Source of the DNA: Pseudomonas lalkuanensis
GTDB lineage: Bacteria; Pseudomonadota; Gammaproteobacteria; Pseudomonadales; Pseudomonadaceae
DNA: 64,000 nucleotides
Direction: 5' to 3'
NCBI RefSeq assembly: GCF_008807375.1
Contig: NZ_CP043311.1
Span: 1,096,001-1,160,000, forward strand
The notes under the pieces are model-generated. The model was given only the letters and a program-made list of their open reading frames with translations. It was not told where the DNA came from and ran no database searches. A program made the translations under genes and the position numbers. Shown one piece after another: positions 11,830-22,279 of this stretch. Within the stretch, counting starts at the first letter, position 1; every line of letters begins with the position of its first letter.

Positions 11830-13689
11830 ATGGCCCTACTGCAGATCGCCGAACCCGGGATGAGCCCTCAACCGCACCAGCGCCGTCTGGCGGTGGGTAT
11901 CGACCTGGGTACCACCAATTCGCTGGTCGCCGCTGTGCGCAGCGGTGTCGCCGAGCCCCTGCCGGATGCCGATGGCCAGGTCATCCTGCCGTCCGCGGTC
12001 CGCTATCATTCCGATCGCATTGAAGTCGGCCGCACTGCCAAGCAGGCCGCTTCCAGCGATCCGCTGAACACCATCATCTCGGTCAAGCGCTTCATGGGGC
12101 GTGGCCTGGAAGACGTCAAGCAACTGGGCGAGCAACTGCCTTACCGTTTCGTCGGTGGCGAATCGCACATGCCCTTCATCGAGACTGTCCAGGGTGCCAA
12201 GAGCCCGGTGGAAGTCTCGGCTGACATTCTCAAGACCCTGCGCCAGCGCGCCGAAAACACCCTGGGTGGCGAACTGGTCGGCGCGGTGATCACTGTGCCG
12301 GCGTACTTCGATGAAGCCCAGCGTCAGGCCACCAAGGACGCAGCCCGCCTTGCCGGCCTTAACGTGCTGCGCCTGCTCAACGAACCGACCGCCGCCGCAG
12401 TGGCATACGGCCTGGACAAGCAGGCCGAAGGCGTGGTCGCGATCTACGACCTGGGTGGCGGCACCTTCGATATTTCCATCCTGCGATTGACCCGCGGTGT
12501 CTTCGAGGTCATGGCCACCGGTGGCGACAGTGCCCTGGGTGGTGATGATTTCGACCACGCCATCGCTGGCTGGATGGTGCAGCAGGCCGGCCTGTCCGCC
12601 GATCTGGATCCGGGGGCTCAGCGCAGCCTGCTGCGCGTTGCCTGCGATGCCAAGGAGGCCCTGACCGATACCGATAGCGTCGAACTGGTCTATGGCGACT
12701 GGCGCGGCGTGCTGACCCGTGAACAATTCGATGCGCTGATCGAGCCTATGGTGGCGCGTAGCCTCAAGGCCTGCCGCCGCGCTGTGCGTGACTCCGGCAT
12801 CGAGCTGGAAGAAGTCGAAGCCGTGGTCATGGTAGGTGGTTCCACTCGTGTGCCGCGCGTGCGTGAAGCAGTCGCGGAAATGTTCGGTCGTCAGCCTCTC
12901 ACCGATATCGATCCCGATCAGGTGGTGGCCATCGGTGCTGCCGTACAGGCCGATATCCTCGCCGGCAACAAGCGTGGCGAAGAGCTGCTGCTTCTGGATG
13001 TGATTCCTCTGTCGCTCGGCCTGGAAACCATGGGCGGGCTGATGGAGAAGGTGATCCCGCGCAACACCACGATTCCCGTGGCGCGCGCCCAGGACTTCAC
13101 CACCTACAAAGATGGCCAGACGGCCATGATGATTCATGTGCTCCAGGGTGAGCGCGAGCTGATCAAGGATTGCCGCTCCCTGGCACGCTTCGAACTGCGC
13201 GGTATCCCGCCCATGGTGGCAGGGGCGGCGAAGATTCGCGTGACCTTCCAGGTGGACGCGGACGGCCTGCTGGGCGTAACCGCCCGCGAGCTTGCCTGCG
13301 GCGTCGAGGCTAGCATCCAGGTCAAGCCGTCCTATGGCCTGACCGATGGCGAAATCTCGCGCATGCTGCAGGATTCCTTCCAGTACGCCGGCGAAGACAA
13401 GAACGCTCGTGCCTTGCGCGAGCAGCAGGTCGAGGCCGAACGCTTGCTCGAGGCGGTCCAGGCCGCTCTGGAAGCCGATGGCGAGCGTCTGCTGGATGAA
13501 ACCGAGCGCGGGGCGATCCTGGATAGCATGCAAACCCTTCGCGAGTTGGCGATCGGCAGTGATGTCGTCGCCATCGAAGCCCAGATCAAGCGCCTGTCCC
13601 AGGTGACCGATGCCTTTGCCGCGCGTCGTATGGATGCCGCCGTCAAGGCCGCCCTGTCCGGCCGCCGACTCAACGAAATCGAGGATTGA
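11830..13689 (+). CDS. hscA: Fe-S specific Hsp70 chaperone HscA
   Basis: ATPase chaperone for cluster release from IscU. 619 aa: nucleotide-binding domain with [34 protein letters not shown] and [13 protein letters not shown], then substrate-binding beta-sandwich and helical lid. Shorter than DnaK and without its acidic C-terminal tail, as expected for HscA. Confidence 0.97.
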   Translation: MALLQIAEPGMSPQPHQRRLAVGIDLGTTNSLVAAVRSGVAEPLPDADGQVILPSAVRYHSDRIEVGRTAKQAASSDPLNTIISVKRFMGRGLEDVKQLGEQLPYRFVGGESHMPFIETVQGAKSPVEVSADILKTLRQRAENTLGGELVGAVITVPAYFDEAQRQATKDAARLAGLNVLRLLNEPTAAAVAYGLDKQAEGVVAIYDLGGGTFDISILRLTRGVFEVMATGGDSALGGDDFDHAIAGWMVQQAGLSADLDPGAQRSLLRVACDAKEALTDTDSVELVYGDWRGVLTREQFDALIEPMVARSLKACRRAVRDSGIELEEVEAVVMVGGSTRVPRVREAVAEMFGRQPLTDIDPDQVVAIGAAVQADILAGNKRGEELLLLDVIPLSLGLETMGGLMEKVIPRNTTIPVARAQDFTTYKDGQTAMMIHVLQGERELIKDCRSLARFELRGIPPMVAGAAKIRVTFQVDADGLLGVTARELACGVEASIQVKPSYGLTDGEISRMLQDSFQYAGEDKNARALREQQVEAERLLEAVQAALEADGERLLDETERGAILDSMQTLRELAIGSDVVAIEAQIKRLSQVTDAFAARRMDAAVKAALSGRRLNEIED

Positions 13690-13696
13690 CCCAGAA

Positions 13697-14035
13697 ATGC
13701 CGCAGATCATCATCCTGCCCCACGCCGAGCATTGCCCCGAGGGTGCTGTGATCGAAGCGAAGCCGGGCGAAAGCATCCTGGATGCCGCCCTGCGCAGCGG
13801 CATCGACATCGAGCACGCCTGCGAGAAGTCCTGCGCCTGCACCACCTGCCACGTGGTGGTGCGCGAGGGCTTCAATTCCCTGGAGGCCTCCGACGAGCTG
13901 GAGGACGACATGCTCGACAAGGCCTGGGGTCTGGAGCCTACTTCCCGTCTGTCCTGCCAGGCCTTGGTGGCGGATGAGGATCTGGTGGTGGAAATTCCGA
14001 AATACACTATCAATCAGGTGTCGGAAGGCCACTGA
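13697..14035 (+). CDS. fdx: [2Fe-2S] ferredoxin, isc type
   Basis: Supplies electrons for cluster assembly. 112 aa with ligands Cys42, Cys48, Cys51 and Cys87, plus non-ligand Cys46, exactly the E. coli Fdx spacing. ATG at 13697 follows the hscA stop by 7 nt; the longer open frame upstream is a shadow within hscA. Confidence 0.96.
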   Translation: MPQIIILPHAEHCPEGAVIEAKPGESILDAALRSGIDIEHACEKSCACTTCHVVVREGFNSLEASDELEDDMLDKAWGLEPTSRLSCQALVADEDLVVEIPKYTINQVSEGH

Positions 14036-14192
14036 AGCGCGGTTCGAAGCCGGCCGCATGTCGGTCGCGTCAGAGGCTCGCCCGCAAGTGCGAACTCTGC
14101 TGAACGCCGCTCGCTGGAATCTGTAAACTGCGCGTCCTCGCCTGCTTGCCCTGTCTGGCTCGCGAGTCTCGAAACCGCCTTTGGAGCGCCAT

Positions 14193-14393
14193 ATGAGCCT
14201 TAAATGGACCGACGTACTGGAAATTGCCATCCAGCTCGCTGAAGCCAAGCCGGATGTCGACCCGCGCTACGTGAACTTCGTCGATCTGCACAACTGGATC
14301 GTGGCCCTGCCGGAGTTCTCCGACGATCCCAAGCGCGGTGGCGAGAAGGTTCTGGAAGCCGTCCAGGCTGCCTGGATCGAAGAAGCCGACTGA
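14193..14393 (+). CDS. iscX: Fe-S assembly protein IscX
   Basis: 66-aa acidic protein that binds IscS and modulates cluster assembly. Typical sequence: LKWTDVLEIAIQLAE, DPRYVNFVDLHNWI, FSDDPKRGGEKVLEAVQ. Start at ATG 14193 with GGAG nearby. The 157-nt gap to fdx shows no clear terminator, so it probably belongs to the isc operon. Confidence 0.95.
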   Translation: MSLKWTDVLEIAIQLAEAKPDVDPRYVNFVDLHNWIVALPEFSDDPKRGGEKVLEAVQAAWIEEAD

Positions 14394-14435
14394 TCGGCTT
14401 CTGCCCCTGGGCTGCGGCCCTACGCATTTCCCCCT

Positions 14436-14463
14436 AACCCGCGTATAATTCGCGGGTTTAATT
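14436..14463 (+). terminator. Terminator hairpin whose loop holds a -10 box (iscX/ndk)
   Basis: AACCCGCG (14436-14443), 7-nt loop TATAATT, CGCGGGTT (14451-14458), then TAATTTTTCG. The stem and T-rich tail fit an intrinsic terminator for the isc operon. The loop is also a perfect TATAAT (14444-14449), 48 nt before the ndk ATG, with a poor -35 (TACGCA at 14421-14426, 17-nt spacer). One element may end isc transcripts and start ndk transcripts. Confidence 0.7.
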
Positions 14464-14496
14464 TTTCGCTTTAATCCTTGTTTCTGGAGTTTTTCC

Positions 14497-14928
14497 ATGG
14501 CTGTCGAACGTACTCTCTCCATCATCAAGCCGGACGCCGTTGCCAAGAACGTTGTGGGCGAGATCATCACCCGCTTCGAAAAGGCCGGTCTGCGCGTCGT
14601 TGCCGCCAAGATGGTCCAGCTGTCCGAGCGTGAAGCCGGCGGTTTCTACGCCGAGCACAAAGAGCGCGGCTTCTTCAAGGACCTGGTTGCTTTCATGACC
14701 TCCGGCCCGGTTGTTGTTCAGGTACTGGAAGGCGAGAACGCCATCGCCAAGAACCGTGAGCTGATGGGCGCTACCGATCCGAAGAAAGCCGACGCCGGCA
14801 CCATCCGCGCCGACTACGCCGTTTCGATCGACGAAAACGCCGTACACGGTTCGGATTCCGAGGCTTCCGCTGCTCGCGAAATCTCCTACTTCTTCGCCGC
14901 CACCGAGGTGTGCGCTCGCATCCGCTAA
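14497..14928 (+). CDS. ndk: Nucleoside diphosphate kinase
   Basis: Balances NTP pools by phosphate transfer through a phosphohistidine. 143 aa: [11 protein letters not shown] at the N-terminus, the catalytic His within [21 protein letters not shown] before ATG 14497. Confidence 0.97.
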   Translation: MAVERTLSIIKPDAVAKNVVGEIITRFEKAGLRVVAAKMVQLSEREAGGFYAEHKERGFFKDLVAFMTSGPVVVQVLEGENAIAKNRELMGATDPKKADAGTIRADYAVSIDENAVHGSDSEASAAREISYFFAATEVCARIR

Positions 14929-14952
14929 TCGCGAATGGGAGAGGGTGAAGCC

Positions 14953-16101
14953 ATGACTGAATCGACCGGTAAAGTGAACCTGCTGGGCCTGACCCAGCCG
15001 CAACTGGAAAGCTTCTTCGAGTCCATCGGGGAGAAACGCTTCCGCGCCGGCCAGGTGATGAAGTGGATTCACCACTTCGGCGTCGATGATTTCGACGCCA
15101 TGAGCAATATCGGCAAGGCCTTGCGCGACAAGCTCAAGGCCTCTGCCGAGATTCGCGGCCCGGAAGTGGTCAGCCAGGACATCTCCAGCGATGGCACCCG
15201 CAAATGGGTGGTCCGCGTGGCCTCCGGCAGCTGCGTCGAAACCGTGTACATCCCGCAAGGCGGCCGTGGCACCTTGTGTGTCTCGTCCCAGGCCGGTTGC
15301 GCCCTGGATTGCAGCTTCTGCTCCACGGGCAAGCAAGGTTTCAACAGCGACCTCACCGCCGCCGAAGTGATCGGCCAGGTGTGGATCGCCAACAAGTCCT
15401 TCGGGACCATCCCCGCGAAGATCGACCGTGCCATCACCAACGTGGTGATGATGGGCATGGGCGAGCCGCTGCTGAATTTCGACAACGTCGTCGCCGCCAT
15501 GAACATCATGATGGACGACCTCGGTTACGGCATTTCCAAGCGCAAGGTGACCCTGTCCACCTCTGGCGTGGCGCCGATGATCGACAAGCTGGGCGAGGTG
15601 ATCGACGTTTCCCTCGCGCTGTCGCTGCACGCGCCGAACGACCCGCTGCGCAACCAGCTGGTGCCGATCAACAAGAAGTACCCCCTCGAAGTGGTGCTCG
15701 ATGCCTGCCGCCGCTATATCTCCCGTCTCGGTGAGAAGCGCGTGCTGACCGTCGAGTATACCCTGCTCAAGGACGTCAACGACCAGCCCGAACACGCTAC
15801 CCAGATGATCGAGCTGCTCAAGGACTTCCCCTGCAAGATCAACCTGATTCCGTTCAATCCCTTCCCGCACTCGGGTTACGAGCGGCCGAGCAATAATGCG
15901 ATCCGCCGCTTCCAGGACCTGTTGCACAAGGCCGGGCACAATGTCACCGTCCGCACCACCCGCGGCGACGACATCGATGCAGCCTGTGGCCAGCTGGTCG
16001 GCCAGGTCATGGACCGTACCCGCCGCAGCGAGCGCTACATCGCCGTGCGCCAGCTGAATGCCGAAGCGGAGGCGTCCAGCAACGCCGCGAACCGGAACTA
16101 G
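14953..16101 (+). CDS. rlmN: Dual-specificity rRNA/tRNA adenine-C2 methyltransferase RlmN
   Basis: Radical-SAM [4Fe-4S] enzyme that methylates A2503 of 23S rRNA and A37 of some tRNAs. 382 aa: cluster motif Cys116-x3-Cys120-x2-Cys123 ([12 protein letters not shown]) and the methyl-carrying Cys345 (DIDAACGQL). The ATG at 14953 follows GAGAGGGTGA; an ATG 18 nt upstream sits on that SD and is rejected. Needs a cluster from the isc genes just upstream. Confidence 0.96.
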   Translation: MTESTGKVNLLGLTQPQLESFFESIGEKRFRAGQVMKWIHHFGVDDFDAMSNIGKALRDKLKASAEIRGPEVVSQDISSDGTRKWVVRVASGSCVETVYIPQGGRGTLCVSSQAGCALDCSFCSTGKQGFNSDLTAAEVIGQVWIANKSFGTIPAKIDRAITNVVMMGMGEPLLNFDNVVAAMNIMMDDLGYGISKRKVTLSTSGVAPMIDKLGEVIDVSLALSLHAPNDPLRNQLVPINKKYPLEVVLDACRRYISRLGEKRVLTVEYTLLKDVNDQPEHATQMIELLKDFPCKINLIPFNPFPHSGYERPSNNAIRRFQDLLHKAGHNVTVRTTRGDDIDAACGQLVGQVMDRTRRSERYIAVRQLNAEAEASSNAANRN

Positions 16102-16114
16102 AGAAGGACACCCC

Positions 16115-16873
16115 ATGACCCTGCGCGCTGCGCTGCTCCTCGTTTCCACCGCATTGCTCGCGGCCTGCGTGTCGACCGGTCAGGTCGATCCGATGAAGAC
16201 CGACAAGGGCCGTGATGCAGCGCGTGATGCCTACATCGAACTGGGTATCGGCTATCTGAAGCAAGGGGCCACCGAGCGAGCCAAGGTTCCACTGAAGAAG
16301 GCCCTTGAGCTGGACTCTTCCAACGCCGACGCCAATGCGGCCCTCGCCCTGGTGTTCCAGACCGAGATGGAGCCGGAGCTAGCCGACCAGCACTATCGCA
16401 AGGCCCTGTCCTCCCGTAACGATGCGCGCATCCTCAACAACTACGGCAGCTTCCTCTACGAGCAAGGCCGTTACAAGGATGCCTACGACCGCTTCCAGCA
16501 AGCCGCGGACGACAACCTCTATCCCGAGCGCTCGCGCGTGTTCGAGAACCTCGGCCTGACCGCGCTGAAGATGAACAATCCGGCGCTGGCCAAGCAGCAC
16601 TTCGAAAAATCCCTGCGCCTGAATCGCCAACAGCCCAAGGCGCTGCTGGAGATGGCCCAGCTGTCCTTCGACGAGAAGCAGTACGTGCCTGCTCGCGACT
16701 ACTACCAGCGCTATTCCCGGATTGCCGATCAGACCGCCCAAAGCCTGTTGCTCGGGTCGCGTCTGGCAACCATATTCGAAGACCGCGACCAGGCCGCCAG
16801 CCTCGGTCTGCAACTCAAGCGACTCTATCCCGGCACGCCGGAATATCAGCAATACCTGTCGGAGCAAAGATGA
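16115..16873 (+). CDS. pilF: Type IV pilus pilotin PilF
   Basis: Outer-membrane lipoprotein that localises and assembles the secretin PilQ. 252 aa: signal peptide with lipobox LAAC (Cys18), then six or so TPR repeats (DAYIELGIGYLKQGATERA, NADANAALALVFQTE, ILNNYGSFLYEQGRYKDA). ATG 16115 lies 13 nt after rlmN. Confidence 0.93.
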   Translation: MTLRAALLLVSTALLAACVSTGQVDPMKTDKGRDAARDAYIELGIGYLKQGATERAKVPLKKALELDSSNADANAALALVFQTEMEPELADQHYRKALSSRNDARILNNYGSFLYEQGRYKDAYDRFQQAADDNLYPERSRVFENLGLTALKMNNPALAKQHFEKSLRLNRQQPKALLEMAQLSFDEKQYVPARDYYQRYSRIADQTAQSLLLGSRLATIFEDRDQAASLGLQLKRLYPGTPEYQQYLSEQR

Positions 16874-17967
16874 AAGCGTCGCATCCCGAAGCTGTAGCGG
16901 CGACCCGTGCCAACCCGGGCGAAACCCTGCGTCAGGCCCGTGAGAGCAAGGATTGGTCCCTGGGCGAGGTCGCTCGCCACCTGAACCTGACCGAGCAGGC
17001 ACTGCGCCAGCTCGAGGCGGGTGATTTCGAGCAGTTGCCCGGGCACACCTTCGCTCGCGGCTACGTGCGCGCCTATGCCAAGCTGCTGGGCATGGACCAG
17101 GCTGTCCTGGTCGCCGAGTTCGACCATTACACCGGCACCGATGCCAAGGGCAGCAACGTGCACAGCCTGGGTCGCATCGAAGAGCCGGTGCGCCTGTCCC
17201 AGAGCGTGTTGCGTATCGTCAGCTTCATCATCCTGGTGGCACTTGGCGCCGTCGGCTTCTTCTGGTGGCAGGAGCATTCCAGCCGCAACAACGAAGAATC
17301 GGCCAGCGTGAACATGGAACATGTGGAAGTGGAAAGTGCCGACGGCACCACCCAGATCCACCCGCTCGACGAGCCGGAAGACCAGGCCGTGGCCGAGGCT
17401 CAGGAAAGCGAAGTGCCGTCCCCGGCCGAAGTTTCCCCGGAAACGGCTGCCCAACCCGAACAGCAGGCCGCCGCCAGCGATACCCCTGTCGCGCCGGCTG
17501 GCGAAACCGCGCCTGCCGCTGCAGCCCCGGCCGCGCCGAACCCGGCACCGGCAATCGCCGCTCCCACCGCGCCGGCTGCACAACCGGCCGCTCCGATTGC
17601 GCCGGTCGCTACTGCACCTGCAGCTCCCGCGACCGCCCAGCCGGTAGCTCCGATAGCTCCGGCCGCGCCCGCTGCCGCCCCGGCGCCCGCCACCGAAGCA
17701 CCGGCCCCCGTGGTTGCCCAGCAGGGCCATGGCGTGGTGCGTATCCAGTTCACCGCCAATTGCTGGACCCAGGTCACCGATGCCGACGGCAAGGTACTGG
17801 TCAGCGCCCTCAAGCGCACCGGCGACAGCGTCGAGCTGGCCGGCAAGGCGCCGCTGGAAGTTCGCCTGGGCTTCGCCCGCGGCGCGCAAGTCAGCTACAA
17901 CGGCCAGTCGGTCGACGTATCGCCTTTTGTCCGCGGCGAGACCGCTCGCCTGAAGTTGGGGCAATAA
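16870..17967 (+). CDS. rodZ: RodZ-like cytoskeletal/HTH membrane protein
   Basis: 365 aa. Order: cytoplasmic helix-turn-helix of the RodZ type (GETLRQARESKDWSLGEVAR), one membrane segment around 115-135 (IVSFIILVALGAVGFFWW), a long periplasmic Ala/Pro-rich linker (about 165-285) and a C-terminal DUF4115 domain (RIQFTANCWTQVTDADGK). RodZ links MreB to the wall machinery; role here inferred from this architecture. Overlaps pilF by 4 nt. Confidence 0.85.
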   Translation: MKASHPEAVAATRANPGETLRQARESKDWSLGEVARHLNLTEQALRQLEAGDFEQLPGHTFARGYVRAYAKLLGMDQAVLVAEFDHYTGTDAKGSNVHSLGRIEEPVRLSQSVLRIVSFIILVALGAVGFFWWQEHSSRNNEESASVNMEHVEVESADGTTQIHPLDEPEDQAVAEAQESEVPSPAEVSPETAAQPEQQAAASDTPVAPAGETAPAAAAPAAPNPAPAIAAPTAPAAQPAAPIAPVATAPAAPATAQPVAPIAPAAPAAAPAPATEAPAPVVAQQGHGVVRIQFTANCWTQVTDADGKVLVSALKRTGDSVELAGKAPLEVRLGFARGAQVSYNGQSVDVSPFVRGETARLKLGQ

Positions 17968-17970
17968 GCC

Positions 17971-19083
17971 ATGCATTGCGAATCCCCGATCAAACGCCGC
18001 GTTTCGCGGAAAATCTGGGTCGGCTCCGTACCGGTGGGCGGTGATGCGCCCATCGCCGTACAGAGCATGACCAACACCGACACCTGCGACGTCGCCGCCA
18101 CCGTGGGCCAGATCCAGCGCCTGGTGGATGCCGGCGTCGATATCGTTCGCATCTCCGTGCCGGACATGGACGCTGCCGAGGCCTTCGGCCGCATCAAGCA
18201 GCAGGTCCAGGTACCGCTGGTGGCGGACATCCACTTCGACTACAAGATCGCCCTGCGCGTCGCCGAACTGGGCGTCGACTGCCTGCGCATCAACCCGGGC
18301 AACATTGGCCGCGAAGACCGCGTCAGGGCCGTGGTCGATGCCGCCCGCGACAAGGGCATCCCGATCCGCATCGGCGTCAACGCCGGTTCCCTGGAAAAGG
18401 ACCTGCAGAAGAAGTACGGCGAGCCGACACCGCAGGCCCTGGTGGAATCCGCCCTGCGCCATGTCGAGCACCTCGACAAGCTGGATTTCCAGGACTTCAA
18501 GGTCAGTGTCAAGGCCTCTGACGTGTTCATGGCCGTCGAAGCCTATCGCCTGCTGGCCAAGCAGATCGTGCAGCCGCTGCACCTGGGCATCACCGAAGCG
18601 GGCGGCCTGCGCTCCGGCACCGTGAAGTCCGCGGTGGGGCTGGGCATGCTGCTGGCCGAGGGCATCGGCGACACCATCCGCATCTCGCTGGCGGCGGACC
18701 CGGTGGAAGAGGTCAAGGTCGGCTTCGACATCCTCAAGTCCCTGCACCTGCGCTCCCGTGGCATCAACTTCATCGCCTGCCCGAGCTGCTCGCGGCAGAA
18801 CTTCGATGTGGTCAAGACCATGAACGAGCTGGAAGGGCGCCTCGAAGACCTGCTGGTACCGATGGACGTGGCCGTGATCGGCTGCGTGGTCAACGGTCCG
18901 GGCGAAGCCAAGGAGGCCCATATCGGCCTGACCGGCGGCACGCCGAACAACCTGGTCTACATCGACGGCAAGCCGGCGCAGAAGCTGAACAACGACAACC
19001 TGGTGGACGAGCTGGAACGGCTCATCCGCGAAAAGGCGGCTGCAAAGGCCGAAGCTGACGCGGCACTGATCGCCCGTAGCTGA
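17971..19083 (+). CDS. ispG: 4-hydroxy-3-methylbut-2-enyl diphosphate synthase
   Basis: [4Fe-4S] enzyme of the MEP isoprenoid pathway. 370 aa: TIM barrel with [12 protein letters not shown], then cluster ligands in ACPSCSRQ and [10 protein letters not shown]. Immediately follows the rodZ-like gene and precedes hisS; depends on Fe-S assembly. Confidence 0.97.
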   Translation: MHCESPIKRRVSRKIWVGSVPVGGDAPIAVQSMTNTDTCDVAATVGQIQRLVDAGVDIVRISVPDMDAAEAFGRIKQQVQVPLVADIHFDYKIALRVAELGVDCLRINPGNIGREDRVRAVVDAARDKGIPIRIGVNAGSLEKDLQKKYGEPTPQALVESALRHVEHLDKLDFQDFKVSVKASDVFMAVEAYRLLAKQIVQPLHLGITEAGGLRSGTVKSAVGLGMLLAEGIGDTIRISLAADPVEEVKVGFDILKSLHLRSRGINFIACPSCSRQNFDVVKTMNELEGRLEDLLVPMDVAVIGCVVNGPGEAKEAHIGLTGGTPNNLVYIDGKPAQKLNNDNLVDELERLIREKAAAKAEADAALIARS

Positions 19084-19097
19084 AACAAGGAACCCAC

Positions 19098-20387
19098 GTG
19101 AGCAAGACCTTGCAAGCCATTCGTGGCATGAACGACATCCTGCCGGAGCAGACGCCCGCCTGGCGTTACCTGGAAAATACCGTCGCTGACCTGCTGGATA
19201 GTTACGGTTACAAGGAAATCCGCCTGCCGATCCTCGAGTTCACCGAGCTGTTCGCCCGTGGTATCGGCGAAGGCACCGACGTGGTCGACAAGGAGATGTA
19301 CACCTTCCTCGATCGCAACGAAGAGTCGCTGACCATGCGCCCGGAAGGCACTGCGGGCTGCGTGCGCGCTGTGCTCGAGCATGGTCTCACTGGCGGCGGC
19401 CAGGTGCAGAAACTGTGGTATGCCGGCCCCATGTTCCGCTACGAGAAGCCGCAGAAGGGTCGCTACCGCCAGTTCCACCAGATGGGCGTGGAAGTTTTCA
19501 ACCTGCCCGGCCCGGACATCGACGCTGAGCTGATCGTGCTCACCTGGCGCCTGTGGAAGAAGCTAGGCCTGGCCGACGCCGTGACCCTGCAGCTGAACAG
19601 CCTGGGTTCCAGCGAGGCTCGCGCTCGCTATCGCGATGCACTGGTGGCTTACCTGAAGGATCGCTACGACCTGCTGGACGAAGACAGCCAGCGTCGCCTG
19701 ACCACCAATCCGCTGCGCATTCTCGACAGCAAGGATGGTGGCACCCAGGCCGTGCTGGTAGATGCGCCGACCCTCCACGACTACCTGGACGAAGAGTCCC
19801 TGGCTCACTTCGAAGGCCTCAAGGCGCGTCTGGATGCTGTGGGTATCCGCTACGAAATCAACCAGAAGCTGGTGCGCGGCCTGGACTACTACAGCCGCAC
19901 CGTCTTCGAGTGGGTGACCGACAAGCTCGGCTCCCAGGGCACCGTCTGTGCCGGTGGCCGCTACGATGGCCTGGTCACCCAGTTCGGCGGCAAGCCGACT
20001 CCGGGCGTGGGCTACGCCATGGGTGTCGAGCGTCTGGTGCTGCTGCTGGAAACCCTCGGCCTGGTGCCGGATGAGCTGAACAGCCCGGCCGACGTCTATA
20101 TCTGCGCCTTCGGCGAAGCCGCAGAACTGGCTGCCCTAGGCCTTTCCGAGCAGCTGCGCGATGCGGTTCCCGGCCTGCGCCTGCTGGTCAATGCCGGCGC
20201 TGGCAGCTTCAAGAGCCAGTTCAAGAAGGCCGACAAGAGCGGTGCCCAGTATGCGTTGATCCTGGGGGACGACGAACTGGCCAAGCGCGTGGTAGGTTGC
20301 AAGCCGCTTCGCGACGACAGCGAACAACAAGACATTGCCTGGGATGCTCTGGCCGAGCATCTCGCAGCCTGCCTGAAGCGGGCTTGA
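19098..20387 (+). CDS. hisS: Histidyl-tRNA synthetase
   Basis: Class II synthetase, 429 aa. GTG start at 19098 giving [15 protein letters not shown]. Motif 2 region ([15 protein letters not shown]), histidine loops [12 protein letters not shown] and [11 protein letters not shown]-terminal anticodon-binding domain. Located in the ispG-hisS-yfgM-bamB-der string. Confidence 0.97.
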   Translation: MSKTLQAIRGMNDILPEQTPAWRYLENTVADLLDSYGYKEIRLPILEFTELFARGIGEGTDVVDKEMYTFLDRNEESLTMRPEGTAGCVRAVLEHGLTGGGQVQKLWYAGPMFRYEKPQKGRYRQFHQMGVEVFNLPGPDIDAELIVLTWRLWKKLGLADAVTLQLNSLGSSEARARYRDALVAYLKDRYDLLDEDSQRRLTTNPLRILDSKDGGTQAVLVDAPTLHDYLDEESLAHFEGLKARLDAVGIRYEINQKLVRGLDYYSRTVFEWVTDKLGSQGTVCAGGRYDGLVTQFGGKPTPGVGYAMGVERLVLLLETLGLVPDELNSPADVYICAFGEAAELAALGLSEQLRDAVPGLRLLVNAGAGSFKSQFKKADKSGAQYALILGDDELAKRVVGCKPLRDDSEQQDIAWDALAEHLAACLKRA

Positions 20388-20418
20388 GCATCCAAAGATC
20401 AGGAGTACGGGGTTAAGC

Positions 20419-21057
20419 ATGCAGACTGAAGAAGAACAGATTGCGCAGTTCAGGGACTGGTGGCAGCGCAACGGCAAACCCATGCTCACTGGCGGCGCAC
20501 TGGCGCTGGCGGTGGTCTTCGGTTGGCAGGCCTGGCAGAAGTACGAAACCAATCAGGCCCAGGGCGCCTCGGCCGTTTACCAGCAACTGCTGGAAACCGC
20601 GCTGAACCCCAGCGGCACTCCGGATTCGGCCAAGGTCGCCGAACTGGCCGGCAAGCTGAAGAGTGACTTCGGCGGCACCCACTACGCCCAGTACGGCAGC
20701 CTGTTCGTGGCCAAGGTCGCGGTCGAGGCGGGCAAGCTGGACGACGCCGCTGCCGAACTCAAGGCCGTGCTCGACAAGCCGGCCGACGCGACCCTCGGCG
20801 AACTTGCCCGCCAGCGCCTGGCCCGTGTCCTGGCCGCCCAGGGCAAGGCCGAAGATGCTCTCAAGCTGCTGGAAGGCGACGCCGACAAGGCCTTCGCCGC
20901 CAGCCGCGAAGAACTCAAGGGCGACCTGCTGGTGCAGCTGGGTCGTGCCGATGACGCGCATGCCGCCTACCTGAAAGCCAAGGCCGCACTGCCCGAAGAC
21001 GCCGCCGTGGGTGGCCTGCAGATGAAGCTCGACGACCTGGCAAAAGGGGACGCGTGA
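20419..21057 (+). CDS. YfgM-like TPR membrane protein (SecYEG ancillary)
   Basis: 212 aa: short cytoplasmic N-terminus with many acidic residues, one membrane segment around 25-42 (MLTGGALALAVVFGWQAW), then periplasmic TPR-like helices. In E. coli YfgM works with PpiD at the Sec translocon and affects the Rcs response (family knowledge). 31 nt after hisS, 4 nt before bamB. Confidence 0.88.
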   Translation: MQTEEEQIAQFRDWWQRNGKPMLTGGALALAVVFGWQAWQKYETNQAQGASAVYQQLLETALNPSGTPDSAKVAELAGKLKSDFGGTHYAQYGSLFVAKVAVEAGKLDDAAAELKAVLDKPADATLGELARQRLARVLAAQGKAEDALKLLEGDADKAFAASREELKGDLLVQLGRADDAHAAYLKAKAALPEDAAVGGLQMKLDDLAKGDA

Positions 21058-21061
21058 CGTG

Positions 21062-22201
21062 ATGCGTTGGAAGAATGCCGCAGTGCTGGCCCTGGCCGTT
21101 CTGGCCGTGGGCTGCAGCAGCAACAGCAAGAAGGAACTGCCGCCGGCCGAACTGCCCGATATCACCGAAGAGGTGAGTCTGGACAAGGGCTGGAGCCGCT
21201 CCATTGGCGATGGCCAGGGCGAGACCTACAACCTGCTGGTGCCCGCCGTCGACGGCGACACCATCTACGCCTCGGACGTCAACGGCGAGGTCATGGCGCT
21301 CAACCGCTTCAATGGCGACGTGATCTGGAAGCAGGACCTGGAACTCCCGGTATCCGGCGCCGTGGGCGTTGGCTACGGCCTGGTGATGGTCGGCACCCTG
21401 AAGGGCGAGATCGTCGCGCTGGACGCCACCAACGGCGAAGAGAAGTGGCGTGCCCGCGTCAACGGCGAAGTGCTGGCCCCGGCGGCCAACAACGGTGACG
21501 TGGTGGTCGTGCAGACCCAGAACGACACCCTGTTCGGTTTCGATGCCGTTACCGGCAACCAGCTCTGGATCTACGAGAACACCCCGGCCGTGCTGACCCT
21601 GCGCGGTACCGGCGCGCCCATCGTGACCAACAACCTGGCCGTGGCCGGCCTGTCCACCGGCAAGGTGCTCGCGCTGGATATCAAACGCGGCATTCCGGTC
21701 TGGGAACAACGCGTGGCCGTGCCCCAGGGCCGCTCCGAGCTGGATCGCGTTGTAGACATCGACGGCGGCCTGCTGCTGTCCGGCGGTACCCTATACGTGG
21801 CCACCTACCAGGGCCGCGTTGCTGCCCTGGATCTGGAAAGCGGCCGTGTGCTCTGGCAGCGCGAAGCCTCCAGCTACGCTGGCGTCGCCCAGGGCTTCGG
21901 CAACGTGTACGTGAGCCTGGCCAATGGCACCGTGGAAGGCGTGGATGAGCGTTCCGCCTCCGCCCTGTGGAGCAACGACGCGCTGGCCCGCCGCCAGCTG
22001 TCCGCTCCGGAAGTCTTCTCCAGCTACGTGGCTGTGGGTGACTTCGAAGGTTACCTGCACCTGCTGAGCCAGGTGGACGGTCACTTCGTCGGTCGCGTGA
22101 AGATCGATGGCGACGGCCTGCGTGCCCGTCCGCTGGTGGTCGGTGAGTGGATGTATGCCTATGGCAACGGCGGCAAGCTGGTTGGCCTGACCATCCGCTA
22201 A
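21062..22201 (+). CDS. bamB: Outer membrane assembly lipoprotein BamB
   Basis: Eight-bladed PQQ-type propeller lipoprotein of the BAM complex. 379 aa: lipobox LAVGC, repeated blade motifs (GEVMALNRFNGDVIWKQ, GEIVALDATNGEEKWRA, GRVAALDLESGRVLWQ). ATG 21062 is preferred over the adjacent GTG 21059. Confidence 0.95.
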   Translation: MRWKNAAVLALAVLAVGCSSNSKKELPPAELPDITEEVSLDKGWSRSIGDGQGETYNLLVPAVDGDTIYASDVNGEVMALNRFNGDVIWKQDLELPVSGAVGVGYGLVMVGTLKGEIVALDATNGEEKWRARVNGEVLAPAANNGDVVVVQTQNDTLFGFDAVTGNQLWIYENTPAVLTLRGTGAPIVTNNLAVAGLSTGKVLALDIKRGIPVWEQRVAVPQGRSELDRVVDIDGGLLLSGGTLYVATYQGRVAALDLESGRVLWQREASSYAGVAQGFGNVYVSLANGTVEGVDERSASALWSNDALARRQLSAPEVFSSYVAVGDFEGYLHLLSQVDGHFVGRVKIDGDGLRARPLVVGEWMYAYGNGGKLVGLTIR

Positions 22202-22218
22202 GCTGAAGCCTGATGTCG

Positions 22219-22255
22219 GGCCGCTGCCGTCAAACGGCAGCGGCCTTTGTGTTTT
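22219..22255 (+). terminator. Intrinsic terminator after bamB
   Basis: GGCCGCTGCCGT (22219-22230), loop CAA, ACGGCAGCGGCC (22234-22245), then TTTGTGTTTT. A perfect 12-bp stem separates bamB from der, so der probably also has its own promoter or relies on read-through. Confidence 0.85.
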
Positions 22256-22279
22256 CTGAAATAACGAGTGGAGAGCCTC

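Noticed and set aside
17500..17730. Ala/Pro-rich repeats in the rodZ-like gene as a tandem DNA repeat
   Set aside because: Low-complexity protein linker with varied codons, not a DNA repeat.
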